The notes below the pieces were generated by a model that saw only the letters and a program-made list of their open reading frames with translations, did no database searches and was not told the origin of the DNA. A stretch of DNA of 64,000 bases from Succinivibrio faecicola (GTDB lineage Bacteria > Pseudomonadota > Gammaproteobacteria > Enterobacterales > Succinivibrionaceae): NCBI RefSeq assembly GCF_019448115.1, contig NZ_JAGFNY010000004.1, positions 1 through 64,000 of the forward strand, read 5' to 3'. This document shows, in pieces, positions 17,635-28,009 of this stretch (position 1 is its first letter; each line of letters starts with the position of its first letter). Both the position numbers and the translations under genes were made by a program.

Positions 17635-17988
17635 ATGGCAAGCAACCCAATTATTGATCAGCTTGAGAAAGAGCAAATCCGTACAGACATCCCTGAGTTC
17701 AACCCAGGTGACACCGTACGTGTTGAGGTTAAGGTTGTTGAAGGTGATAAGACCCGTTTACAGGCTTTTGAGGGTAACGTTATTGCTAAGCGTAACCGTG
17801 GCTTAAACTCATCTTTCACCGTTCGTAAGATTTCATCAGGTGAAGGTGTTGAGCGTGTTTTCCAGACAAACTCACCAATGATCGCTTCAGTTAAGGTAAC
17901 ACGTCGTGGTGACGTTCGCCGTGCTAAGTTATACTACTTACGTGACCGTTCAGGTAAGTCAGCACGTATTCGCGAGAAGATCAATTAA
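17635..17988 (+). CDS. rplS: 50S ribosomal protein L19
   Basis: A 117-residue L19, which lies at the 30S/50S interface. The sequence starts [15 protein letters not shown] and contains the family motifs [23 protein letters not shown] and [21 protein letters not shown] 17635 is chosen over an upstream start ten codons earlier because it fits the family length and has AGG near 17623. Last gene of the operon, closed by a GC-rich terminator. Confidence 0.97.
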   Translation: MASNPIIDQLEKEQIRTDIPEFNPGDTVRVEVKVVEGDKTRLQAFEGNVIAKRNRGLNSSFTVRKISSGEGVERVFQTNSPMIASVKVTRRGDVRRAKLYYLRDRSGKSARIREKIN

Positions 17989-18015
17989 TTCTTTTTACGA
18001 ATATAATCTTTATTT

Positions 18016-18048
18016 GGCACCCGGTTTATCCGGGTGTCTTCGTTTTTA
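18016..18048 (+). terminator. Rho-independent terminator of the rpsP operon
   Basis: GGCACCCGG (18016-18024) pairs with CCGGGTGTC (18030-18038), loop TTTAT, followed by a T-rich tract interrupted by CG. Confidence 0.85.
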
Positions 18049-18166
18049 TAATACTAGAATCTATTCTTGTTTACCTCTTAAAAATTGGCATTTATCCCTA
18101 AAAAATGAGATAATCGCAGTATTAATTTTTTTTAATCGTCAAATGTCAAAATATTGGTAAATATCA

Positions 18167-19150
18167 ATGGATAAGTTAGAACAAGCCAGATTAGACGGTA
18201 TTGAGGCAGCAAATAACGCAAAGAATTTACAGGAGTTAGATGCTGTTCGTGTAAATCTGTTAGGTAAGAAAGGTATTTTTGCCTCCTTTATGCAGGAACT
18301 ATCAAAGTTATCTGCACAGGAGCGTCCAGAACGTGGTGCACTAATCAACCAGGCAAAGCAGGCTGTAGTTGCTGCTGTTGAAGAGCGCAGAGCAAGCATT
18401 GAGAATGCTGCTTTACAGGAGAAATTATCTAAGGAAACCGTTGATATTTCTCTTCCTGGCCGCCATAGAGAATATGGCAACATTCATCCTATCAGCAGAA
18501 CTATAGAGCGTATCAAAGAAATCTTCGGTTCAATGGGCTTCTCAGTTGTAGGTGGTCCTGAAATTGAGGATGATTATCATAATTTTGATGCTTTAAATCT
18601 TCCTCCAAATCATCCAGCTCGTTCTTCACAGGATACATTCTCAGTTGAGAACGGTCTTCTGTTAAGATCACAGACATCTTCTGTTCAGGTGCGTACAATG
18701 GAAACTCAAAAACCACCTATCAGAATTATCGCTCCAGGTCGTGTATATCGTAATGACTATGATATGACACATACCCCAATGTTCCATCAGGTTGAAGGTC
18801 TTCTTGTTGAAGAACACACCTCGTTTGCTGAATTAAAGGGTGTATTAAATGAGTTCTTACTAAAGTTCTTTGAAGAAGAGCTTGAGGTTCGTTTCCGTCC
18901 TTCATTCTTCCCATTTACAGAGCCATCAGCTGAAGTTGACTTACGCAGAAAAGGCGGAAAGTGGCTTGAAGTGTTAGGTTGCGGTATGGTTCATCCAAAT
19001 GTTTTAAAGAACGTAGGCATTGATACAGATAAATATGTAGGTTATGCCTTTGGTATGGGTGTAGAAAGATTAACCATGCTCAGATATGGCGTTAATGATT
19101 TAAGAGCGTTCTTTGAGAATGACTTACGTTTCTTAAAACAGTTTGCTTAG
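18167..19150 (+). CDS. pheS: Phenylalanyl-tRNA synthetase alpha subunit
   Basis: Catalytic subunit of the alpha2beta2 PheRS. It has an N-terminal coiled coil that contacts tRNA (about residues 1-85) and the class II catalytic core. Motif 2 appears in [23 protein letters not shown], and motif 3 in [13 protein letters not shown]. The length of 327 equals that of E. coli. pheT follows after 18 bases. No Phe-rich leader peptide was found upstream; only a five-codon frame MSKYW at 18143-18160, without Phe, precedes it. Confidence 0.97.
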   Translation: MDKLEQARLDGIEAANNAKNLQELDAVRVNLLGKKGIFASFMQELSKLSAQERPERGALINQAKQAVVAAVEERRASIENAALQEKLSKETVDISLPGRHREYGNIHPISRTIERIKEIFGSMGFSVVGGPEIEDDYHNFDALNLPPNHPARSSQDTFSVENGLLLRSQTSSVQVRTMETQKPPIRIIAPGRVYRNDYDMTHTPMFHQVEGLLVEEHTSFAELKGVLNEFLLKFFEEELEVRFRPSFFPFTEPSAEVDLRRKGGKWLEVLGCGMVHPNVLKNVGIDTDKYVGYAFGMGVERLTMLRYGVNDLRAFFENDLRFLKQFA

Positions 19151-19168
19151 TTAGGTTGGATAGAAAAA

Positions 19169-21547
19169 ATGATTTTCAATAAACAGTGGATTGATGAGTG
19201 GGTTGAAAACGACCTGAGTGCTGAGCAGCTTGCTGATAAGATCACAATGGCAGGCCTTGAAGTAGATTCAATTAGCGATGTTGCTGATAACTTCAGCCAT
19301 GTTGTAATTGGTAAGGTATTAGAGTGCGTAGAGCATCCTGATTCAGACCATATGCATGTTACAAAGATTGATGCAGGTACTGGCGAAAATCTTCAGATCG
19401 TATGTGGTGCTCCTAACTGCAGAGAAGGACTTACAGTCTGTGTTGCTCTGATTGGCGCTCATGTAAATGGTATTGATATTAAGAAGGCAAAACTTCGTGG
19501 TGTGGAGTCATATGGTATGTTATGTTCCTACAAGGAATTAGGCATGTCAGATGAATCAAACGGTATTATTGAATTACCTGATGATGCTCCTATAGGAATG
19601 GATATCAGAGAGTATTTTGAGTTAAATGACAAGATCATCGATGTTGATCTGACATCTAACCGCCCTGACTGTCTTGGTATTGTTGGTATCGCCCGTGAAG
19701 TATCAGTTCTTTTAGGTCGTGAGTTTAAGGCAAACAAGGTTTTCTCTGTAGAGAACAAGATTGACGATGTTTTCCCTGTTGAAGTTGTAGACAAGAAAGC
19801 ATGTCCTCGCTATCTGTGCCGTATCATCAAGGGTGTTAATCAGAAAGCTAAGTCTCCGTTATGGATGGTAGAAAGACTGCGCCGTTGTGGTATTCGTGCT
19901 GTTTCACCTATCGTAGATGTTACCAATTATGTAATGCTTGAGTACAGCCAGCCATTACATTCATTTGATTTAAACAAGCTTAACGACAAGATTGTTGTAA
20001 GACAGGCTGCACAAGGTGAGAAACTGACTGTTTTATCAGGTGAAGAGATTTCATTAAAGCCAAATACATTGGTTATTGCAGATTCAAAGGGTGCAGTTGG
20101 TTTAGCTGGTATTTTTGGTGGCTTAAATTCAGGTATTGATGATAATACAACAGACGTTCTTTTAGAGTCAGCATTCTTCCATCCAGATGCTATCAAAGGC
20201 CGTGCTCGTCAGTATGGTTTAGACACAGATGCATCTCATAGATTTGAGCGTGGTGTAGATCACGACAATCAGCGCAGAGCAATTGAGCGTGCAACTGAAC
20301 TTTTAATTGAAATTGCTGGTGGAAGTGCAGGTCCTGTAACAGAAGCTGTAAGTGAGGATGATCTTCCAAAGCACGAGCGCATCAATGTTCGTTTAGCAAA
20401 GATTGCTAAGGTCCTAGGTAAAGAGATTGATGACGATACTGTATACACAATTCTTCACAATCTAGAACTTGATCCTCAGAAGATTGATGGTGGCTATTCA
20501 GTAGTTTCACCAAGCTTCCGTTTTGATATTGAAATTGAAGAAGATATCATCGAGGAAGTTGCAAGAATCTATGGATATGACAACATTCCTAACGTAACTC
20601 CAGTAAGTGAGCTTTATATGGTTCACGAAAAGGAAGAAGTGGTTGCTGATAGAGATATCAGACAAGCTTTGACTGACAGCGGTTACAATGAGGCAATTAC
20701 ATACTCATTTACTGATCCAAAGGTTTTAAAGGAGTTTAGCTCAATTAAGCCATTAATGCTTACTACTCCTATTTCACCAGAACTTTCTGCAATGCGTACA
20801 AGTCTTCTTGCAGGTCTTTCAATTGTTGCTAAATACAATTTAAATCGTCAGCAGAAGAAGGTAAGACTATTTGAGCAGGGACTGATTTATATTATCGATC
20901 AGAATGCTGAAAATGGTGTAAGACAGGAACCTATGGTTGCTGGTATTTCAGCAGGCGACATTGAGGAAGAAGGCTGGCATGCTAAGAGCAGAGCAGTTGA
21001 TTTCTTTGATATCAAGGGTGACGTTGAAGCTTTACTTGGTGTAACAGCAAACAGCGATGTATTTACTTTTGTAAGAAGCAATGAGCCTATGCTTCACCCA
21101 GGCCAGAGTGCTGATATTCTTAAGAATGGTCAGAAAGTTGGCTATGTTGGTATGCTTCATCCAACAACTGCAAAAGCTTTAGGCTTCAAGCAGAAAGTTG
21201 GTGTGTTTGAGATTGCTCGTTCTGCTGTATCAGTACGTAATATTCCATCATACAACCCAATTTCAAAGTTCCCATCTGTTAGAAGAGACTTTGCATTTGT
21301 TGTTGATAAGAACGTAAATGCTTATGATTTAACAGCTTTAGCATATGAACTTGGTGGTAAGATTGTAAGCGATGCCTTTGTATTTGACGTATTTGAGGAT
21401 GAGTCTTTAGGTGACAAGCGTTCTGTAGCAATTGCAATTATTGCTCAGGATGTGGATCGTACACTTGAAGAATCTGAGATTGAAGCATTAGCAACCAAGT
21501 TTGTTGAAGCTGCAAAGGAAAAATTCAACGCAACTCTGCGTTCTTAA
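19169..21547 (+). CDS. pheT: Phenylalanyl-tRNA synthetase beta subunit
   Basis: The 792-residue editing and tRNA-binding subunit of PheRS (E. coli 795). Domain order: N-terminal EMAP/OB-like tRNA-binding domain (VVIGKVLECVEHPDSDHMHVTKID), the B3/B4 editing domain (LVIADSKGAVGLAGIFGG), B5 domains (FRFDIEIEEDIIEEVARIYGYDNIP), the catalytic-like core, and a C-terminal ferredoxin-fold anticodon-binding domain (PSVRRDFAFVVDK). Cotranscribed with pheS. Confidence 0.97.
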   Translation: MIFNKQWIDEWVENDLSAEQLADKITMAGLEVDSISDVADNFSHVVIGKVLECVEHPDSDHMHVTKIDAGTGENLQIVCGAPNCREGLTVCVALIGAHVNGIDIKKAKLRGVESYGMLCSYKELGMSDESNGIIELPDDAPIGMDIREYFELNDKIIDVDLTSNRPDCLGIVGIAREVSVLLGREFKANKVFSVENKIDDVFPVEVVDKKACPRYLCRIIKGVNQKAKSPLWMVERLRRCGIRAVSPIVDVTNYVMLEYSQPLHSFDLNKLNDKIVVRQAAQGEKLTVLSGEEISLKPNTLVIADSKGAVGLAGIFGGLNSGIDDNTTDVLLESAFFHPDAIKGRARQYGLDTDASHRFERGVDHDNQRRAIERATELLIEIAGGSAGPVTEAVSEDDLPKHERINVRLAKIAKVLGKEIDDDTVYTILHNLELDPQKIDGGYSVVSPSFRFDIEIEEDIIEEVARIYGYDNIPNVTPVSELYMVHEKEEVVADRDIRQALTDSGYNEAITYSFTDPKVLKEFSSIKPLMLTTPISPELSAMRTSLLAGLSIVAKYNLNRQQKKVRLFEQGLIYIIDQNAENGVRQEPMVAGISAGDIEEEGWHAKSRAVDFFDIKGDVEALLGVTANSDVFTFVRSNEPMLHPGQSADILKNGQKVGYVGMLHPTTAKALGFKQKVGVFEIARSAVSVRNIPSYNPISKFPSVRRDFAFVVDKNVNAYDLTALAYELGGKIVSDAFVFDVFEDESLGDKRSVAIAIIAQDVDRTLEESEIEALATKFVEAAKEKFNATLRS

Positions 21548-21563
21548 TATAGGAGATATAGCC

Positions 21564-21785
21564 ATGGTTGATAATAATATGACCTCTTTGGAACAGCGCT
21601 TAGCTGCTCTTGAAGATCTAACAAAAAAACTAGAAGATGGTCAGTTACCTATTGATCAGGCTATTGAACTGTATTCAAAGGGTATGGAGCTTGCTGTATC
21701 ATGCAAGAAGAGTCTTGAAGAACTTTCTGGAAAAATCGAAGTCGTTCGAGAGAATGCTCAGAAAGTATTGAATAAAGAGCCTTAA
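21564..21785 (+). CDS. xseB: Exodeoxyribonuclease VII small subunit
   Basis: A 73-residue helical subunit of exonuclease VII, with SLEQRLAALEDLTKKLEDGQ and IELYSKGMELAVSCKKSLEE, both typical. I start at ATG 21564, which has AGGAG eight bases upstream; the longer in-frame start lies inside pheT. It heads the usual xseB-ispA-dxs set. The large subunit gene xseA is not in the window. Confidence 0.93.
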   Translation: MVDNNMTSLEQRLAALEDLTKKLEDGQLPIDQAIELYSKGMELAVSCKKSLEELSGKIEVVRENAQKVLNKEP

Positions 21786-21822
21786 CTGTACCCTTTACTA
21801 TTTTTTTGCGGTTGGAGAAATA

Positions 21823-22710
21823 ATGGAACTTAAGGAATTTGCTCAGACAGTATCTGAAAGAATCAATGCATTCATGAAGAATTATATTGATAATTTTGAT
21901 GATGCTGCACCAGATCTTAAGGAGGCTATGAGCTATGGCCTGCTTCTAGGTGGTAAAAGAGCTCGTCCTCTGCTTGTTTATGCTACAGGACTTGCTTTAG
22001 GTTCTTCTTTTGAAAAACTCGATTATCCAGCCGCTGCAATTGAATGTATTCATGCATATTCACTGATTCATGATGATATGCCAGAAATGGATAATGACAA
22101 ACTCCGCAGAGGACATGAAACTGTTCATGTGAAGTTCTCTCAAACCATTGCTTTGTTAGCAGGAGATTCTCTACAGACAATGGCGTTTGAAATTCTGTCT
22201 GATAGCAAATCTGGTCTATCTGATAAAGCTGTTGCAAATCTTGTAAAAATACTGTCTTCAAAAGCAGGATATACAGGTATGTGCGGCGGACAGGCTATGG
22301 ATCTTGATTCTGAGGGAAAGAAGATCCCTTTAGAAAAATTAAGACTTCTTCATTCTAAAAAGACAGGTGCACTTATTAGAGCTGCAGTACTTATGGGTGC
22401 AGTAGCCTCTGAGAATGTGACAGAATCTGTGCTTTTGATATTAGACGAGTATGCAAAGTATACTGGTCTTGCATTCCAGATATGGGATGATATATTGGAT
22501 GTTATTGGAGACACCTCTGTTATGGGCAAGACTCAAGGTTCAGATATCAGCCTTGATAAGAGCACTTATGTCAGCCTTTTAGGTCTTGATAATGCTAAAA
22601 AACTTGCTTATGAGTGTGTTGAAAATGCAGTAAACGAGTTGAAAAAACTTGATATTGATACATCGGTTTTAGCTCAGTTCGCACGTTTTACTATCAGCAG
22701 AGATCATTAG
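21823..22710 (+). CDS. ispA: Farnesyl diphosphate synthase
   Basis: Condenses IPP with DMAPP and then GPP to make farnesyl diphosphate for undecaprenyl phosphate and quinones. 295 residues. The first aspartate-rich motif is HDDMPEMDNDKLRRG (DDxxxxD, the short-chain bacterial type) and the second is WDDILDVIGD. GGKRARP near residue 46 is the usual early motif. A longer-chain geranylgeranyl product cannot be excluded from sequence, but location with xseB and dxs matches ispA. dxs starts 4 bases after it. Confidence 0.93.
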   Translation: MELKEFAQTVSERINAFMKNYIDNFDDAAPDLKEAMSYGLLLGGKRARPLLVYATGLALGSSFEKLDYPAAAIECIHAYSLIHDDMPEMDNDKLRRGHETVHVKFSQTIALLAGDSLQTMAFEILSDSKSGLSDKAVANLVKILSSKAGYTGMCGGQAMDLDSEGKKIPLEKLRLLHSKKTGALIRAAVLMGAVASENVTESVLLILDEYAKYTGLAFQIWDDILDVIGDTSVMGKTQGSDISLDKSTYVSLLGLDNAKKLAYECVENAVNELKKLDIDTSVLAQFARFTISRDH

Positions 22711-22713
22711 TAA

Positions 22714-24579
22714 GTGCAAGAATTAAATACACCGTTACTTGACAGCATCAAGTCTCCAAAAGATCTAAGAAAACTTCCTGTAGATGAATTAAAATTTGTT
22801 TGTCAGGAACTGAGAGAATATATAATCAATTCTGTAAGTAAAACATCAGGTCATCTAGCTTCAGGCCTTGCAGTTGTTGAACTTACAACAGCCCTTCATT
22901 ATGTATTTAATACCCCTGATGACAAGATTATTTTTGATGTAGGCCATCAGGCATATCCACACAAAGTTCTTACTGGTCATAAAGAAGAGCTTCAAACCAT
23001 TCGTAAAAAAGGCGGACTACACGCTTTTGTCTGGCGTGGAGAGACTGAGTATGATCTTTTATCAACAGGTCATGCTTCAACATCAATTGGCTCTGCATTA
23101 GGTCTTGCAGTATGTGAAAGAAATTTAAAAACAAAGAATAAAGTTGTTGCTGTTATAGGCGATGGTGCCTTGTCAGGTGGTGCTGCATATGAGGCATTAA
23201 ATTGCGCAGGTGGCACAAAGGATCTTGATCTTATAGTTATCCTTAACGACAACGAGATGAGTATTTCTGAGAATGTAGGTTCAGTTTCTCAGTATTTAGC
23301 ATCAATTCTTGCTAGCCCATATTATGTAAAATTTGTTGAAGGTGGAAAGAAGGTTCTAGAAAAACTTCCTGCAATCAAGTCACTTGCAGAGAAAGCTCAG
23401 GAACATGCAAAAGGAATGCTGCTCCCGGGAACTTTATTTGAAGAGCTTGGATTTAACTATATCGGACCTATTGATGGTCATGATCTCCCATCATTGGTTT
23501 CTATTTTAAATAATGTAAAACAGATTGGCGGTTTACAGTTTGTCCATGTTGTGACAAAGAAAGGTAAGGGCTATATCCCAGCTGAACAGAACCCAACAAA
23601 ATATCACGGAGTTCCAACATTTGATCCTGCTGTAGGTATCAGCGATGATGAAAAAGTCGATTCAATCAAGTCATATTCAGATGTTTTTGGTAAATGGCTT
23701 TGTGATATGGGCAAAGCGGATGAAAAACTGGTTGCCATAACTCCTGCAATGCCTGTAGGCTCAGGTATGTGCGAGTTTGAGAAGGCTTATCCTGACAGAT
23801 TTTTTGATGTTGGTATTGCAGAGCAGCATTCGATGATATTTGCATCTGGTCTTGCTGCTGGAGGATTGCATCCTGTTGTAGGTATATACTCATCATTCCT
23901 TCAAAGAGCGTATGATGGATTGATTCATGACATGGCAATTCAGGATCTTCCTATTGTTGTGGCTGTTGACAGAGCTGGAATTGTAGGTCCTGATGGTCCT
24001 ACTCATCAGGGAATATTTGATATTGCATTTTCAAGATGCATTCCAAATCTGACAATCATGTGTCCATCGGACAGCAAAGAGCAGTATCTTCTTTTAAATA
24101 CAGCATATAAGCTAAATAAACCTGCTTTAATCCGATATTCAAGAGATGGTGATGATGTTGCTTTAAACGAGCTGAGTCTTGATGATACAGTTCAGATAGG
24201 AAAAGCAAAAACAGTAATGACTGGATCAAAGGTTGCAATTCTCTGTTTTGGCTCTTTACTGAGTTCAGTAAAAGATGTTTGCAAGAGAAATAATACAACT
24301 TTAATAGACATGAGATTTATAAAACCACTTGATGAAGAGTGCATTAAAGGTGTTGTTATGAATCACGATACTGTGATTACTCTTGAAGAAGGGGTTGTAA
24401 TGGGGGGCATCGGACAGGAGGTTATGTCTGTAGCTCATAGCATTAGAAATGATGTAAAGGTTATAAATCTTGGAATCTCTGATCAATTCGTTATGGAAGG
24501 TAAGAGGTCAGAATTGCTAGAAGATGAAAAATTAGATGCTAAAAGCATAGAAAATCTTATAAAAATGTACAAGGAGTAA
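22714..24579 (+). CDS. dxs: 1-Deoxy-D-xylulose-5-phosphate synthase
   Basis: First enzyme of the non-mevalonate isoprenoid pathway: thiamine-diphosphate-dependent condensation of pyruvate with glyceraldehyde-3-phosphate. 621 residues starting at GTG 22714. Visible motifs: SGHLASGLAVVELTTALHY, the ThDP motif GDGALSGGAAYEALN with LNDNEMSIS, FDVGIAEQHSM in the pyrimidine-binding part, and DRAGIVGPDGPTHQG. The pathway also appears here as dxr, ispA and uppS. Confidence 0.97.
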   Translation: MQELNTPLLDSIKSPKDLRKLPVDELKFVCQELREYIINSVSKTSGHLASGLAVVELTTALHYVFNTPDDKIIFDVGHQAYPHKVLTGHKEELQTIRKKGGLHAFVWRGETEYDLLSTGHASTSIGSALGLAVCERNLKTKNKVVAVIGDGALSGGAAYEALNCAGGTKDLDLIVILNDNEMSISENVGSVSQYLASILASPYYVKFVEGGKKVLEKLPAIKSLAEKAQEHAKGMLLPGTLFEELGFNYIGPIDGHDLPSLVSILNNVKQIGGLQFVHVVTKKGKGYIPAEQNPTKYHGVPTFDPAVGISDDEKVDSIKSYSDVFGKWLCDMGKADEKLVAITPAMPVGSGMCEFEKAYPDRFFDVGIAEQHSMIFASGLAAGGLHPVVGIYSSFLQRAYDGLIHDMAIQDLPIVVAVDRAGIVGPDGPTHQGIFDIAFSRCIPNLTIMCPSDSKEQYLLLNTAYKLNKPALIRYSRDGDDVALNELSLDDTVQIGKAKTVMTGSKVAILCFGSLLSSVKDVCKRNNTTLIDMRFIKPLDEECIKGVVMNHDTVITLEEGVVMGGIGQEVMSVAHSIRNDVKVINLGISDQFVMEGKRSELLEDEKLDAKSIENLIKMYKE

Positions 24580-24581
24580 AA

Positions 24582-25070
24582 ATGCCTTCATTTGATATAG
24601 TTTCAAAGTTAAAGAAAGATGAAGTATTAAACGCTGTTGATAATGCAAATCGCGAACTTCAGACAAGATATGATTTTAGAGGCGTTGAGGCATCTTTTAA
24701 TTTTGATAAGGCTTCAAACGAAGTGAAATTAGAAGCTTCAGAAGAATTTCAGATTCAGCAGATGGACGATATTCTAAGACAGAAACTGATTAAGCGTAAT
24801 ATCGAGGCAACAGCTGCTGAGTTTAAGGAAATTACACGTTCTGGTAAAAAATCAATACAGGTAGTTTCATTCAAAGAAGGTATTGATAAGGAACTTGCAA
24901 AGAAAATCATTAAAATTATCAAAGATTCAAAAATCAAAGTTGATGCTAAGATCAACGACGATATTATTCGAGTAACAGGCAAGAAAAGAGACGATCTTCA
25001 GGCTGTTATTGCTCTGGTTCGTTCATCAAAGATAGAGCAACCATTACAGTACGAAAACTTCAGAGATTAA
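24582..25070 (+). CDS. yajQ: YajQ family (UPF0234) nucleotide-binding protein
   Basis: A 162-residue protein with two RNA-binding-like alpha/beta domains. It starts MPSFDIVSKLKKDEVLNAVDNAN and contains ELQTRYDFRGVEASF, both diagnostic. Homologues bind cyclic di-GMP and tRNA or rRNA in other bacteria; the role here is not known. The gene begins two bases after the dxs stop and is 9 bases before the MFS gene, so it probably shares the xseB-ispA-dxs transcript. Confidence 0.94.
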   Translation: MPSFDIVSKLKKDEVLNAVDNANRELQTRYDFRGVEASFNFDKASNEVKLEASEEFQIQQMDDILRQKLIKRNIEATAAEFKEITRSGKKSIQVVSFKEGIDKELAKKIIKIIKDSKIKVDAKINDDIIRVTGKKRDDLQAVIALVRSSKIEQPLQYENFRD

Positions 25071-25079
25071 GGTTTGCAT

Positions 25080-26369
25080 ATGCCTGAATCACCTGAAAGA
25101 AAATCAAGAAAAGATCTGATAAAACAGATCTTTTCAAAAAAGATGTTTATATGCCTGTGCCTTGGCTTTGCATCAGGCATGCCTCTTTTTGTTGTTCTTA
25201 CACTAATAAGTGCATATCTTCGAAAAGAAGGTGTTAACCTAAAAGAAATCGGCCTATTTTCTCTGGCATCTTTCCCATACACCTGGAAATTTCTCTGGGC
25301 TCCTTTAGTAGACAGATACAACCCATTTAAACTAGGTAGAAGACGTGGCTGGATAATTCTCTCCCAGATAGCAGTCTTTTTATCTATATTCTTTGTAGGT
25401 CAGTTCAACGCTCAGTCATGTACAATTGTTATAGCTATAATAACGCTGATCCTGTCATTCTCATCTGCAACACAGGATATCGTGATTGATGCTTACAGAC
25501 GAGAAATTCTTGAGGATAATGAACTTGGACTTGGAACATCTTTATTTATTGCATCTTCACGAGCATCAAGTCTTATCCCTGCAGGCCTTTCTTTAATTCT
25601 TGCAGATTTTATTTCCTGGCAGGCTGTTTTCTTCATAACTGCGGCATTCATGCTTCCTTGTCTTCTTTTATCGGTATTTTTAAAAGAGCCAGAAACTATT
25701 GTCTGTGCTAAGAATCTGCATCAGGCTATTATTGAACCATTCAGAGAGTTTGTTAACAGAGCAGGTTTAAAGTCAATGCTATTAATCATCCTGTTTGTTT
25801 TCTGTTACAAACTTGGCGATTCAATGGCTACTGCGCTGGCAACTCCTTTTTATATCGATCTGAAGTATGACTTGCTGACTATAGGCCTTGTTGCAAAGAA
25901 CTGCGGTATATGGTCCATGATAATCGGTGGAATCCTAGGTGGAATTATTATGCTGAAAATCGGCATTAATAAAGCACTTTGGATTTTCGGTTTCGGTCAG
26001 CTTGTAACCATCCTTGGATTTGCATTTTTAGCACATATAGGTGCAGGAAGAGAAACTGCTCCTTCTGTTTGGTATCTAGCCATTGTGCTAATATTTGAAT
26101 ATCTTGGCGCAGGACTTGGTACTGCTGCATTTGTATCATTTATTTCAGCAAAAACAAGTAAAGCCTATGCTGCGACACAGTTTGCCCTGCTCACATCATT
26201 AAGTGCGGTGCCAAGAACCTTCTGTAATGCAACAACTGGTTATATTGTCGAGTTCTGCGGTTGGGAAAACTTCTTTTATATCTGCACTGTTCTTGCAGTT
26301 CCCGGAATGCTTCTTCTTTTCAAGGTAGCTCCATACTTTGAAAAAAACGAAGATAAAAATCCTTCATAA
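25080..26369 (+). CDS. ampG: AmpG-like muropeptide permease (MFS)
   Basis: A major facilitator with about 12 membrane segments, 429 residues. FASGMPLFVVLTLISAYLRKEGV followed by GLFSLASFPYTWKFLWAPLVDRY is the AmpG signature, and FSSATQDIVIDAYRRE is also characteristic. AmpG imports GlcNAc-anhydro-MurNAc peptides for peptidoglycan recycling and beta-lactamase induction. ATG 25080 has AAGG eight bases before it; a TTG two codons upstream is less likely. E. coli AmpG is longer (491) by two C-terminal helices, so substrate identity is only probable. Confidence 0.85.
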   Translation: MPESPERKSRKDLIKQIFSKKMFICLCLGFASGMPLFVVLTLISAYLRKEGVNLKEIGLFSLASFPYTWKFLWAPLVDRYNPFKLGRRRGWIILSQIAVFLSIFFVGQFNAQSCTIVIAIITLILSFSSATQDIVIDAYRREILEDNELGLGTSLFIASSRASSLIPAGLSLILADFISWQAVFFITAAFMLPCLLLSVFLKEPETIVCAKNLHQAIIEPFREFVNRAGLKSMLLIILFVFCYKLGDSMATALATPFYIDLKYDLLTIGLVAKNCGIWSMIIGGILGGIIMLKIGINKALWIFGFGQLVTILGFAFLAHIGAGRETAPSVWYLAIVLIFEYLGAGLGTAAFVSFISAKTSKAYAATQFALLTSLSAVPRTFCNATTGYIVEFCGWENFFYICTVLAVPGMLLLFKVAPYFEKNEDKNPS

Positions 26370-26373
26370 TCAA

Positions 26374-26396
26374 AAGAGTGCAGTAAATGCACTCTT
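26374..26396 (+). terminator. Hairpin after ampG, probable terminator
   Basis: AAGAGTGCA (26374-26382) pairs perfectly with TGCACTCTT (26388-26396). The following sequence ATGTTTAAAT has only a short T run, so efficiency is uncertain. Confidence 0.55.
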
Positions 26397-26650
26397 ATGT
26401 TTAAATCTGTCCAATTCATCAAACTTTTTTTACAAAAATAAATTAAAAATTTATTTGTTTTTGATGTTTATCTAACATTTTAGATTTAGGTTTGATTTCA
26501 TTAGAATTTAATAAGTTTTAATGATAAAATTTCACATTGAAAAATCCTGCCCGCTATATTTGTGACATTGGTTTTTGTTTCAGATTTATATGTGAGGGCG
26601 GGGAGGTAATCGGGAAATTTTTCCTTATTTTTATTTAATTGGAACCGTCT

Positions 26651-28006
26651 ATGATTAATATCAAAAAAGGATTGGATCTGCCAATTGGCGGCAAGCCTGA
26701 ACAGTCGGTGAGTGAAAGCCCTGCAGTAAGTCATGTAGCTTTATTAGGTACAGACTACGTTGGTCTTCGTCCATCAATGGCTGTTGAAGCTGGCCAGAAA
26801 GTCAAGAAAGGTCAGGTTCTCTTTGAAGATAAGAAAAATCCTGGAACATGTTTCACTGCCCCTGCTGCTGGTACTGTAGTAGCTATCAATAGAGGTGAGA
26901 GACGTTGCTTCCAGTCTTTAGTAATTGAAGTAGATCCTAACGGTGAAAGTGTTGAATTCAAAAAGACTTCAACAGACAGACTATTAAGTCTTTCATCAAA
27001 GGAAGTAGTTGATGAATTGGTTGCATCTGGTATGTGGACTGCATTACGTACCCGTCCATTTGACAAGGTGCCTGCAATCGGTTCTCTTCCTCACTCAATT
27101 TTCATTACTGCTATTGATACAAATCCTTTAGCTGCTGATCCTAAGGTAGTTATCTCAGCTCAGGCAGAAGCTTTTGCAAACGGTGTTAAGGTTTTAAGCC
27201 GCATCGGTGTACAGGTTTATGTATGTAAGGGCGACTATGACGTACCACTTGTAACAGCTGACAACATCCGTTACGAGTCATTCAAGGGTCACCATCCTGC
27301 AGGTTTAGCTGGTGTTCATATCCATCATCTTGATCCAGTTTCTGAGAACAAGACTGTATGGCACATCGGTTATCAGGATGTTATTGCTATCGGTCATCTG
27401 TTTGTTGAAGGCGAGCTATTCAATGAGCGCGTTATTTCAATTGCAGGTCCAAATGCAAAGAAACCACGTCTTGTAAAGACATTATTAGGCGCAAGCGTTG
27501 CAGAATTAACTGCAAACGAGATTGTGAAGTCTTCACAGGGTGTACGTGTTATTTCTGGTACTGTTCTAAATGGTAACATCGCTACTGGTGTATTTGCATA
27601 CCTTGGCCGTTATCACCAGGCAGTTGCATTGCTTGAGGAAGGTAACTGTAACGAATTCTTCTTAGGAAACTGGATGGGCTTAGGTTTACACCGTCATTCA
27701 GCAACCAGAGCATTCCTTGCAAACTTCTTAAGACCATCTAAATATACCTTCAACACCGCATTAAATGGTGGTCCTCGTGCCATTCTGCCAATCGGTTGCT
27801 ATGACAAGGTATTAGCTCCATATGAGGTTGAGGCTACAATGTTACTTCGTGCTATTGACATCAATGATGTTGATCAGGCTAAGTTATTAGGTATCCTTGA
27901 GCTTTCTGAAGATGATATTGCACTTGCAACTTATGTTTGCCCAGGTAAGAATGACTTCGGTCCATTATTACGCAGAAGCTTAACTAAGATTGAGGTGGAG
28001 GGTTAA
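26651..28006 (+). CDS. nqrA: Na+-translocating NADH:quinone reductase subunit A
   Basis: Peripheral subunit of the six-subunit sodium pump that oxidises NADH and reduces quinone. 451 residues, beginning MINIKKGLDLPIGGKPEQ, the classical NqrA start, with the Rnf-like barrel-sandwich segment HVALLGTDYVGLRPSM following. The ATG at 26651 is preferred to a TTG four codons upstream; GGA lies seven bases before it. First of nqrABCDEF. A 280-base leader upstream probably holds the promoter. Confidence 0.97.
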   Translation: MINIKKGLDLPIGGKPEQSVSESPAVSHVALLGTDYVGLRPSMAVEAGQKVKKGQVLFEDKKNPGTCFTAPAAGTVVAINRGERRCFQSLVIEVDPNGESVEFKKTSTDRLLSLSSKEVVDELVASGMWTALRTRPFDKVPAIGSLPHSIFITAIDTNPLAADPKVVISAQAEAFANGVKVLSRIGVQVYVCKGDYDVPLVTADNIRYESFKGHHPAGLAGVHIHHLDPVSENKTVWHIGYQDVIAIGHLFVEGELFNERVISIAGPNAKKPRLVKTLLGASVAELTANEIVKSSQGVRVISGTVLNGNIATGVFAYLGRYHQAVALLEEGNCNEFFLGNWMGLGLHRHSATRAFLANFLRPSKYTFNTALNGGPRAILPIGCYDKVLAPYEVEATMLLRAIDINDVDQAKLLGILELSEDDIALATYVCPGKNDFGPLLRRSLTKIEVEG

Positions 28007-28009
28007 TAA

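Noticed and set aside
18143-18160. A five-codon frame MSKYW just before pheS as an attenuation leader peptide.
   Set aside because: It has no phenylalanine codons and no ribosome-binding site or attenuator structure after it; it is probably chance.
17906-18160. An 84-codon plus-strand frame overlapping the rplS end.
   Set aside because: It runs through the rplS coding region and the terminator hairpin and has no protein-like composition.
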